Source of the DNA: Streptomyces buecherae
Lineage (GTDB): Bacteria > Actinomycetota > Actinomycetes > Streptomycetales > Streptomycetaceae
DNA length: 64,000 bases
NCBI RefSeq assembly: GCF_014295035.1
Contig: NZ_CP060404.1
Coordinates: 7,542,501-7,606,500, forward strand
Direction: 5' to 3'
Part shown: in pieces, positions 32,910 through 40,702 of the stretch
How the letters are laid out: each line of letters opens with the position of its first letter
Position numbering within the stretch: position 1 is the first letter of the stretch
Notes under the pieces: model-generated
Database searches by the model: none
What the model was told of the DNA's origin: nothing
The model's input: only the letters and a program-made list of their open reading frames with translations
Translations under genes and position numbers: made by a program

Positions 32910-33683
32910 GTGATCCACGAGGTCGACGAGGTGCTGCGGGCGCTGTTCCGTACGGACGTCCTGGAGGGCGCCCAGATCGCCGTCGTCTTCGACGCGCCCA
33001 CCCGCGAGTGGGCGGCCAAGGTCAACGCCCCCACGATCAACCTGTACCTGTACGACATCAGGGAGGACATGCGGCTGCGGGAGCGCGGGCTGCACAACGA
33101 GTACGACGCGCGCGGCGTGGTCGTGGCCCGCCGCCGCCCGCCGCGCTTCTTCAAGCTCTCGTACCTGATCACCGCCTGGACCAAGCGCCCCGAGGACGAA
33201 CACCGGCTGCTCTCCTCGCTCCTGGCCTGCCTGCTACGCCACGAGTCCCTGCCGAGCGAACGGCTGACCGGAGCGCTCGCCGACATCGGTGTCGCCGTCC
33301 CGATGACGGTCGCCCTGCCGCCACCCGAGGACCGGTCGTTCGCCGACGTGTGGAGCGCCCTCGGCGGCGAGCTGAAACCCTCGCTCGACCTGGTCGTCAG
33401 CGTCCCCGTCACCGAGTCCCCGGTCTACCCGGTGGGCCCGCCCGTCACGGACGAGGGGCTGCGGCTCGGCTTCACGGACCACGACCCGCAGGACCCGTCG
33501 GCCGGCTCCCCGGCGCGCGAACGCATCCCGGGCGGCGCCGAGTTGCCGATCTACGGCCGCCAGCCGGGCCGCCCAGAGCCGGCCGCGCAGGAACCCGACA
33601 CGGGCGCGGGTACGGGGCGCGGCGCCGGGCGCCGCCGTCAGGCCGGGATCGGCCGCCGGATCTCGGAAGAACGGCGCGGATGA
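32910..33683 (+). CDS. cis16: CIS tail terminator/cap, DUF4255 (Afp16-like)
   Basis: A 257-residue protein starting at GTG 32910 after GGAGGGA. Residues 1-185 are the DUF4255 domain (MIHEVDEVLRALFRTDVL, PTINLYLYDIREDMRLRERG, FKLSYLITAWTKRPEDEHRLLSSLLACLLRHE). The family caps the tube and sheath at the distal end of phage-tail-like particles. The last 60 residues are a Pro/Gly/Arg-rich tail. Its stop overlaps the ATPase ATG by 4 bp (ATGA), so the two are translationally coupled. Confidence 0.9.
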   Translation: MIHEVDEVLRALFRTDVLEGAQIAVVFDAPTREWAAKVNAPTINLYLYDIREDMRLRERGLHNEYDARGVVVARRRPPRFFKLSYLITAWTKRPEDEHRLLSSLLACLLRHESLPSERLTGALADIGVAVPMTVALPPPEDRSFADVWSALGGELKPSLDLVVSVPVTESPVYPVGPPVTDEGLRLGFTDHDPQDPSAGSPARERIPGGAELPIYGRQPGRPEPAAQEPDTGAGTGRGAGRRRQAGIGRRISEERRG

Positions 33684-35845
33684 GCGAGGAGACCACGCAC
33701 CCTCCCCACGACCTGAGCCTGCGCCACCTGCTGGCCCGGGCCGCCCTCGTCGAGGAGCGCGTACGCCGCGCCGTGGACGCCCGCCAGGCCACCGACCCGA
33801 ACCCGGACGACGCGTTCCGCGGCCTCTACCTGGACGACCAGACCGTACGCCGCCTCCTGGACGAGGGCCGCACGACCGCCGGGCCCGACGCGACGGACGC
33901 GGACCAATTCGCGGCGGCGGAGGCATGGGCGGACCAGGCGGACGCCCTCCGGGCGGGACCGGGGGAGCGGGAGGAGTCGGGCCGCCTCCAGAAGAGGGTG
34001 GATGTCACCACGGGCCCCACCCGCCTCCGCGCCCTTACCCGCGAGTTCGGCCTCACCTCACTCGACGTGGAGATCCTCCTCATCGCGCTCGTACCCGATC
34101 TGGACGACCGCTTCGAGCAGTTCTACGCCTATCTGAACGACGACGTGACCCGCCAACGCCCCTCGGCCGGCCTCGCGCTCGGCCTGTGCGGCGTGTCGGC
34201 GGCCGACGCGCAGGCACGGGGCCGACTGCACCCCGCCGCACCACTCCGCGCCGGCGGACTGCTGCTCGTCGACGAGCCCGAACGCCCCTTCCTAGCCCGT
34301 GCGTTGCGCGTCCCCGACCGCGTGACGGCGCACCTGCTGGGCCACGACACCCCCGACCCCCGGGTGGCCGACGTCCTCGCGCCGTGGCACGGCGACCCGG
34401 GTACGAGCTGGCGGCGGACGCCCGGCACGGGCGACCCGGCACCGTTGGCGCGGGCCATCGCCAACGGCGTCGGCCTGACCTACGTACGCGAGGAACAGGG
34501 CGGCGCCGGCACGGCCCTCGCCGCGGCGGCGCTCACCCACGCGGGCCGGTCGGTCATCGGCGTGGACCTGGAGCGCTTGGCCGCCGACCCGCACCCGACG
34601 GACGCCGTACGCACCCTCGTCCGCGAGGCCCGCCTCACCGGCGCCGGCCTGGTCGGCGCCCCCATCGACCCGCTGACCAGGGAGAAGCCGGAGGTGATCC
34701 GCCTCGTCGCGGAGGCGGACCTCCCCGTGATCCTGGTCGGCCGCGCCCCCTGGGACGCCACCTGGTCCGCCCGCCCACCCCTGCTGCTGCCCGCCCCCCG
34801 CGTGGGCCCCGAGGCCCGCGCGGCCCTGTGGCAACAGGCCCACCCAGCGCCGCTGGCCGCCGACCTGGACCTCACCCGCGTCCTGTCCCCCTTCCTCCTT
34901 ACCCCGGCCCAGGTGGCACAGGCGGCCCGCAGCGCGGCGCAGGTGGCCACCCTCAACGGCGGCGAGGTCCAGGCCGAGGACGTACGCGCCGGCGCCCGCG
35001 CCCAGAACGCCGCCGGCCTCGACCGCCTGGCCCGCCGCATCGAACCCGCCGTCACCTGGGACGACCTGGTCCTCCCCGCCGACCCCCTGGCCCAACTCCG
35101 CGAACTCACCGCCCGCGCCCGCCACCGCGACCGCGTCCTGGGCGAGTGGGGCATGCGCCCCGGCGGCGGCCGTGGCCGCGGCGTAGCGGCCCTGTTCGCG
35201 GGCGACTCGGGTACGGGCAAGACGATGTCCGCCGAGGTCATCGCGGCGGACCTGGGCCTCGACCTCTACACGGTCGACCTGGCCACGGTCATCGACAAAT
35301 ACGTCGGCGAGACCGAGAAGAACCTGGAAAAAATCTTTTCCGAGGCCGCCGGCATCAACGGCGTCCTCCTCTTCGACGAGGCCGACGCGATCTTCGGCAA
35401 GCGCTCGGAGGTCAAGGACGCCCACGACCGCTACGCCAACGTCGAGAGCGCCTACCTCCTCCAACGCATGGAGTCCTTCGACGGCCTGGCCATCCTGTCC
35501 ACCAACCTCCGGGCCAACCTGGACGACGCGTTCACGCGCCGCCTGGACCTGGTGGTCGACTTCCCCATGCCGGACGCGGAGCAGCGGCGGGTGCTGTGGG
35601 AACGGTGCCTCGGGCCGCTGTTGCCGCGGGCGGAGGGCCTGGACCTGGACTTCTGCGCGGAGTCCTTCGAGCTGGCGGGCGGCAACATCCGCTCGGTCGC
35701 GGTGACCGCGGCGTACCTGGCGGCGGAGTCCGACGGGCCGGTGCGCATGGCGGACCTGATCCACGCAGTGCAGCGCGAGTACCAGAAGCTGGGTCGGCTG
35801 ACATTGGCTTCGGAGTTCGGGGAGTATGTGGGGTTGTTGGTGTGA
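33680..35845 (+). CDS. cis15: CIS AAA+ ATPase (Afp15-like)
   Basis: A 721-residue protein. The N-terminal half is a helical domain and a degenerate, inactive AAA module (VADVLAPWHGD...). The active AAA+ module is C-terminal: Walker A GDSGTGKT (residues 508-515), Walker B LLFDEADAIFGKR (Asp566) and the sensor/Arg-finger region NLDDAFTRRLDLV. These ATPases are part of nearly all CIS loci and act in assembly, possibly in sheath handling or particle release. The downstream end meets the convergent effector unit. Confidence 0.93.
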   Translation: MSEETTHPPHDLSLRHLLARAALVEERVRRAVDARQATDPNPDDAFRGLYLDDQTVRRLLDEGRTTAGPDATDADQFAAAEAWADQADALRAGPGEREESGRLQKRVDVTTGPTRLRALTREFGLTSLDVEILLIALVPDLDDRFEQFYAYLNDDVTRQRPSAGLALGLCGVSAADAQARGRLHPAAPLRAGGLLLVDEPERPFLARALRVPDRVTAHLLGHDTPDPRVADVLAPWHGDPGTSWRRTPGTGDPAPLARAIANGVGLTYVREEQGGAGTALAAAALTHAGRSVIGVDLERLAADPHPTDAVRTLVREARLTGAGLVGAPIDPLTREKPEVIRLVAEADLPVILVGRAPWDATWSARPPLLLPAPRVGPEARAALWQQAHPAPLAADLDLTRVLSPFLLTPAQVAQAARSAAQVATLNGGEVQAEDVRAGARAQNAAGLDRLARRIEPAVTWDDLVLPADPLAQLRELTARARHRDRVLGEWGMRPGGGRGRGVAALFAGDSGTGKTMSAEVIAADLGLDLYTVDLATVIDKYVGETEKNLEKIFSEAAGINGVLLFDEADAIFGKRSEVKDAHDRYANVESAYLLQRMESFDGLAILSTNLRANLDDAFTRRLDLVVDFPMPDAEQRRVLWERCLGPLLPRAEGLDLDFCAESFELAGGNIRSVAVTAAYLAAESDGPVRMADLIHAVQREYQKLGRLTLASEFGEYVGLLV

Positions 35846-35911
35846 GGAGTGGCTTGAGAGTGCTGGGTTAGACCTTGGTGATGTTGACGGTTGGGCCGGG
35901 CGGTGTACGGC

Positions 35912-36163
35912 TCAGGCTTGTGTATACGCGTCGCCGAACATCTTGGCTTCGGCTGCTCGAATCTCCTCGGCGGTCAGCGGCCCGTGCAGGTCTTCGTTGG
36001 CCGCGATGAGCTCGCGCAGGCCGTGGCGCTCGCTCTGGCGCTGTGTGCCCGCTGGGGAGGTCTGGCGCACTCCGATGAGGGATCGTGCAGCCTCCCTGGT
36101 CCTCTCGTGAGTGAACACGGGCGCGGTGGGCCGCTCATCGGGGGCGCCGGGGAAAATGGCCAT
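35912..36163 (-). CDS. 83-aa hypothetical protein, third gene of the effector unit
   Basis: An 83-residue protein starting at ATG 36163, 3 bp after the probable immunity gene stop and in the same direction. It is charged and helical (THERTREAARSLIGVRQ, QRQSERHGLRELIAANEDLHGPLTAEEIRAAEAKMFGDAY), with a C-terminal part like the short helical tail of antitoxins. No DNA-binding motif is clear. It is intermediate in GC between the immunity gene and the core genes. It could be a second immunity or antitoxin-like protein, or be independent. Confidence 0.55.
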   Translation of the reverse strand: MAIFPGAPDERPTAPVFTHERTREAARSLIGVRQTSPAGTQRQSERHGLRELIAANEDLHGPLTAEEIRAAEAKMFGDAYTQA

Positions 36164-36166
36164 GCC

Positions 36167-36799
36167 TCAGTCTGACAGCTCATCGTCCGTTTCTGGGCAA
36201 AGAAAAAAGGTTATATCGGCGTCCTCTGGGACGTCTACCTCTAGACCTGTCTCCCGTAGCACTCTCGCAATCAAGTCGCCATCGCCTGACCATTGAATAG
36301 GCAGGTCGTCGACGAGGTCGCCCTCCCCGTCAAAGCAGTCATCGTGGGCCTGAGAGACCCAGAAAACTGCCTTAGGAGTCTCATTGCTCTGTTGGTGAAT
36401 ATCTTCCCATCCACTTGTGCTCGTGAGCGAGAAGTTCGGCTCCGCTATGTATCCCAGGTCCTCTAGTCGCCGAAATGAACGAGAGATTCTGCATAAATCT
36501 GAACTGTCATTCCTGCCGGCTAGACATACAGCCTCCCCGTCTTCCTCTTCTAAGGATAGGCGAACGACTAAGCTCTCGCGGGCGAAGGCCGTTTGGATTT
36601 TTGATGCTAGGCCCTGATGCCAACGGAAAGCTAGGTCGAGTTGCAACCGCCCGTCTGAAGAGAATGAACCTTCGACCTCATCGGGGAGCAGGATGGCGGG
36701 CGCTTTCAGCTGCGATGGTTCTTGTGGAAACTTCCAGCCAGCGCTGCGTAGGCGATTCAGCGCATTGTCGAACCTTTGCCTATCCGTCATTGGGGGCAT
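36167..36799 (-). CDS. Probable immunity protein for the HNH effector
   Basis: A 210-residue acidic, soluble protein. ATG 36799 overlaps the effector's TGA in a TGATG arrangement, so translation is coupled; a GTG 9 bp upstream is possible. The first half is helical (RFDNALNRLRSAGWKFPQEP), the second has FRRLEDLGYIAEPNFSLTSTSGWEDIH and KAVFWVSQAHDDCFDGEG, faintly like DUF6891 proteins. The many Asp/Glu residues fit a nuclease inhibitor. Codon use is atypical, GC is low and two TTA leucine codons (77 and 83) are present. Position after a toxin-like C-terminus is the main reason for the call. Confidence 0.65.
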   Translation of the reverse strand: MPPMTDRQRFDNALNRLRSAGWKFPQEPSQLKAPAILLPDEVEGSFSSDGRLQLDLAFRWHQGLASKIQTAFARESLVVRLSLEEEDGEAVCLAGRNDSSDLCRISRSFRRLEDLGYIAEPNFSLTSTSGWEDIHQQSNETPKAVFWVSQAHDDCFDGEGDLVDDLPIQWSGDGDLIARVLRETGLEVDVPEDADITFFLCPETDDELSD

Positions 36800-39700
36800 C
36801 AGCTCCACACATCCTCTTCAGTCTCGAATTCGGGACCCGGTTTCTTAGCTACGTACTCGTACCGTTCACCCTCGTAGGTGGCTTGAGCGGCTTTGTTTGC
36901 ATCTCCCGCGATGAGTTGCAAGTTCGACTTGTCCGGCGTTGTCTCGAATCTTTCCTTGTCCTTCGAGTTGTAGCCAGAGGCATGCCAGTGCGCAGCTAGA
37001 GGTGTGATGTGGTCTACGTTCCAGAGCGAGGACTTGCGCATATTGGATCCAGAGATGTCTCCCTTTCTTTTGAATTCCCGCCATATCGCAACCGGAACTT
37101 TGGCGTTATCTTTGTCGGCGCCAAATTTGGTGAGTGCTCTCAGGTCGTCTGCTGTTGTCCGCTTCTTCTCACGCAACATGCTCGCCGGTTCGCGGGCTTC
37201 ACGGGCGCTTTTATAGGGGGCGATAGTAGTCTCGATCAACTCCACGATTTCTGGAAGATCGCGGGCGATTATCGCGATCTTTGCTCGCTTGAACTGATTG
37301 CCTGCGGTGCCGCCCTCGTATAACATTTCACGATGTTTCTTGAAGCCTTCGGGCAGCTTTTCTATTTCTGACTCATCTACTACCTCAGGTTTTCCAGCGT
37401 CAATCCACTGGTCTACTATCTTCTTTACTCTGTTCGCTGCTGACGGGCTTGCGCCGCTGCGGGCAAGTTCCCGTTGCTTCCAGGCTAGGAAGGATTCCTG
37501 CATCCTGGCCTTTGAGGCCAAGGACGTTTGCAGGCGGGCGACCATGTCTCCCGGGGGAACTCCCCTCACCTTCCGCGGTTTCGGATACTCCTTGAGCTTC
37601 TCTTGTGCTCGGACGACCTTCTTATTAAAATCTTCCTCCTCGCTTGCCAGCGTGACCTTGAGTGCACCCGAAGGCGTCCCCTTCGCTTTCACGGTGTGCA
37701 TGTGACCGAAGGTTTCGAACTGGCGGCTTTCGTTGATAGCGGCAATTATTTCGTGTATTCGCTTCTCGTTTGCCTTCGTGTTTTTGTGTCGAGCTTCTCC
37801 CTTTGTGGGGTCGGCCTTTCGTTTCTCTGTGCCCCGTGTGGGGCGCTGTCTCTTCAACCGCCCCCAAATCGCCTTCCCCTTCCGCGCAATGACCCCCACC
37901 AACTTGTCGAGTGCCCGCTTCACCGGCCGCCCCGCAGCCCGCAGTACGCTCTTCACCTTGTTGGCCAGCCCGCCAACCCCCACCAACGCGGCCAGGAACC
38001 CAATCAGCAGCGGAATGCTCGCCGCCAGCGCGGCCTCAACCATCTTCGGAACCCCGGCGCTACCCCCACCCGCGATAGCGATCACCGCGTCCAGGACCGC
38101 ATTGACGAACTCGACAATCTGCGCGCCCTGATTAACGATGAACGTAATAATGTCGATGATGCCCTTGACGGCCCGCACGAACGCCGAAGCCGGCGTCAGC
38201 AGCGAAACGATCCACGAAATGCCCGCGATAATGACCGTCGGCACCAGATAAGCCTTCAGGTCATCCAGGATCTTGGTCTTCAGGTCACCCGTATCGGCCT
38301 GGATCTCATCCATCGCCCCCGCGGGGCCCTCGCGCGACAGCGCGCCCGCCACCGGCACGGACTGTTCGACCTTCTCCATCGCCGGCTCAGGCACACCCTT
38401 GCCGACGATGCGGGCGCGGAGGTTGTCCCAGGTGAGGCCGAGCATGGAGCCGACGAGCTGGATGATGCCCTTCATGTCGAACTTGGCCGGGATCTCGATG
38501 CCCTCCTTGGTGGCGGTGCCAAGGAGCCAGGCGACCAGGCCCTTCTTCAGGTGGTCGAGGATGTTGGAGGTGAAGAGGTTGAGGCCGGCGCCCACGGCCT
38601 TGACGAGGTTGCCCAGGAAGCCGATCGGGTCCTTGATGATCTTGCCGATGGCGGAGGCGGCCTTGGCGAGGATGCCCATCAGGAGGTTTTTCAGCTCCAT
38701 GATGGTTTTGATCGCCCCGACGATCGCGTCCTTGGCCTTGGCGATCAGGCCCTTGTTCGCGTCCTGGAGCTTCTTGATCTCGTCGTCGACCTTGTTCAGG
38801 GCCTCTGTGTACTTCTGCGCCAGGGTCTGGACCAGCTCGTCCGACTTGTCATTGACCTTGGTCTCCAGGTCCTCGAACTTGCCCTCGAAGTCCTTCGCCG
38901 CCTCCTGGCCGTACTTCTTCAAATCCTCCGGTAGCTTGTCGACCTCGGCCTTCAACTCCGAACGGCCTTGCTTGATACGGGCCTTGGCCTTGCCGAGTTC
39001 GGTGCCGATCGTGTCGGCGATGGAGGAGATGACGCCCTGCATCGTGGAGACGTAGAGCTTGCGCGACTCCTTGAAGATGTTCAGGCCCTCCTCCGGAAGG
39101 CCCTTGAACTTGTCCTTGACCCAGCGGAGCTTGCCGCGGAAGCCCGAGTAGCGCTTGTCCTTGTACTTCTTCATGCGGCGCTTGTGGTCTTCGGTGAAGG
39201 CGTCCTTCGCCGCCTTCTCACCCTTGGTGAACTGGTCGTCCACCTTCTTGTCCAAGCCCTCAAGCGTGGACTCGACGTCCTTCTTCGTCGCGTCGAAGAC
39301 CTTCTGCAGCTTGGCGGTGACCTCTTCGCGCTTCTTCTCGTCCTTCGACTTCGTCTCGCCCTTGCCGCCGTCGACCTTCTGGCCCGCCTCGCTCCGCGTC
39401 GCGGTCAGTGAGGCCATCGCGCTCGCGCCGGCCGCCGCGGCGCCCGCCTTCGCGTCCGCCAGCTCCGCGTCCTCGGCCTGCCGGCCCTGCGGCCCGGCTT
39501 TCTTCGCGTGCTCCTCGGCCTTCTTCTTCTCGCTCAGCGCCTCGTCGAACTGCGGCTCGTTGCCCTTGGCCAACTGCTCCTCGGTGACCTCGGCATCGGC
39601 CATCGCCTTGTCGTTCTGCCTCGGCCCGTCGGAGAAGTCCGTGACCTCGGGTGGCTGCTTGTCCGGCACCGCGTCGTCCGCGCTGGGGGCGCCCGGGTTC

Positions 39701-40416
39701 CCCGGTGGCTTGTCCGCCGTCATCGGGGTGACCTTCTTGGTCTTGGCCTTCGAGGTGTCGGGGGCGGCCTTGGTGGTGGTCTCGATGTCCTTGGCGGAGG
39801 TCTTCTTGCCGTCGGTGACCTTGCCGTCCACCTGTTCCCTGACCTGGTCGGCCTTGCCGGAGTCGGCGAACTTGTCGGCCTCGTTGAGGTTCTTCGGCGC
39901 CTGGTCGGCGATCGCCTTGTTCACCGCGTCGATGAACGCCTGCTTGTTGAACTCGCCCGGCTTGGCCGCGTTCATCTTCTCGGCCTGCGCCGCCTTGCCC
40001 TGGGCTTCCTTGTCGTCGGGCGGAGCCACCGCCGCGTCCTGTGCGGACCTCGACTCCGTCGTCGCGGGCTGGTGCTGCTTGATCGTTTGCTTTTTCGTGC
40101 CGACGTCCGCCTTCACGCGCCGGAACCCCGGCGCCTGCGCCGGGGACGGCTTCACCGGCGCCGCGTACCGCTGCGCGACCAGCCGCGAGACCGCCGCGTT
40201 CCCCGCCGCGCGTTGCAGCCGTTGCAGGCCACGCCGGTCCAGGCCGGGGCCGCCGGAGACCGGGGCGGGTGGCGTACGGACGGCGCGTGACACCCCGGGC
40301 GACTCACCGACCGTGGGCGTCAGCTCCGTGTCCGCGCCCGTATGCTGCCCCGCGGCGGGCGCATCCGCGTGCGGGCGCTGCCGGGCGGGGGACGGCGCGT
40401 CGGGTGTGCTCTTCAC
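36799..40416 (-). CDS. Large CIS effector candidate with C-terminal HNH nuclease-like domain
   Basis: A 1,205-residue protein on the opposite strand between the CIS ATPase and sheath genes. Residues 64-83 carry LQRLQRAAGNAAVSRLVAQR, a motif shared with the DUF4157 protein. Residues 90-420 are Lys/Glu/Ala-rich and probably coiled coil. Residues 420-720 are amphipathic helices. Residues 720-850 hold several very hydrophobic segments (PTVIIAGISWIVSLL; AALAASIPLLIGFLAALVGVGGLA). From about residue 855 the base composition falls sharply. The end has WNVDHITPLAAHW and, 30 residues on, KSNLQLI...DANKA: the D-H...N pattern of HNH/endonuclease VII-fold toxins (about Asp1135, His1136). A TTA codon encodes residue 1032. 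A tape-measure-like middle is an alternative reading of the helical part. Confidence 0.8.
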   Translation of the reverse strand: MKSTPDAPSPARQRPHADAPAAGQHTGADTELTPTVGESPGVSRAVRTPPAPVSGGPGLDRRGLQRLQRAAGNAAVSRLVAQRYAAPVKPSPAQAPGFRRVKADVGTKKQTIKQHQPATTESRSAQDAAVAPPDDKEAQGKAAQAEKMNAAKPGEFNKQAFIDAVNKAIADQAPKNLNEADKFADSGKADQVREQVDGKVTDGKKTSAKDIETTTKAAPDTSKAKTKKVTPMTADKPPGNPGAPSADDAVPDKQPPEVTDFSDGPRQNDKAMADAEVTEEQLAKGNEPQFDEALSEKKKAEEHAKKAGPQGRQAEDAELADAKAGAAAAGASAMASLTATRSEAGQKVDGGKGETKSKDEKKREEVTAKLQKVFDATKKDVESTLEGLDKKVDDQFTKGEKAAKDAFTEDHKRRMKKYKDKRYSGFRGKLRWVKDKFKGLPEEGLNIFKESRKLYVSTMQGVISSIADTIGTELGKAKARIKQGRSELKAEVDKLPEDLKKYGQEAAKDFEGKFEDLETKVNDKSDELVQTLAQKYTEALNKVDDEIKKLQDANKGLIAKAKDAIVGAIKTIMELKNLLMGILAKAASAIGKIIKDPIGFLGNLVKAVGAGLNLFTSNILDHLKKGLVAWLLGTATKEGIEIPAKFDMKGIIQLVGSMLGLTWDNLRARIVGKGVPEPAMEKVEQSVPVAGALSREGPAGAMDEIQADTGDLKTKILDDLKAYLVPTVIIAGISWIVSLLTPASAFVRAVKGIIDIITFIVNQGAQIVEFVNAVLDAVIAIAGGGSAGVPKMVEAALAASIPLLIGFLAALVGVGGLANKVKSVLRAAGRPVKRALDKLVGVIARKGKAIWGRLKRQRPTRGTEKRKADPTKGEARHKNTKANEKRIHEIIAAINESRQFETFGHMHTVKAKGTPSGALKVTLASEEEDFNKKVVRAQEKLKEYPKPRKVRGVPPGDMVARLQTSLASKARMQESFLAWKQRELARSGASPSAANRVKKIVDQWIDAGKPEVVDESEIEKLPEGFKKHREMLYEGGTAGNQFKRAKIAIIARDLPEIVELIETTIAPYKSAREAREPASMLREKKRTTADDLRALTKFGADKDNAKVPVAIWREFKRKGDISGSNMRKSSLWNVDHITPLAAHWHASGYNSKDKERFETTPDKSNLQLIAGDANKAAQATYEGERYEYVAKKPGPEFETEEDVWS

Positions 40417-40702
40417 GGCAACACCCGGCTACCGACCGGGGGTTGTGCTCGCCGTGCGTCGCCCCCGGTGTTCCCAACTCCCAGCGCGCGCAGTGGACAT
40501 GGGCGCCAGGATGCGCCCGGGCGGCGGTCCACGGCACAAGAAAGCGGGGAACGATCCGGTGCACCCCGCGATGACCGCTCAGCGATCTGCCCGCTGCCCG
40601 TTGGGGCAACCCGGAAGGCACGCCGGGTAGCCCGAAGTCCTTTTCCGTTGATCCTTTACATGACGAGAATCGCTGTCGTTTCCCCCGGCCAAGGAGAGTG
40701 GT
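40417..40702. promoter_or_regulatory. Divergent promoter region, effector unit and CIS sheath operon
   Basis: 286 bp with no gene. The last 70 bp before the sheath gene drop in GC (TCCTTTTCCGTTGATCCTTT, with TTGATC near 40649), suggesting the sheath promoter, but no -10 at normal spacing is clear. AAGGAGAG precedes the sheath ATG. Confidence 0.4.
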
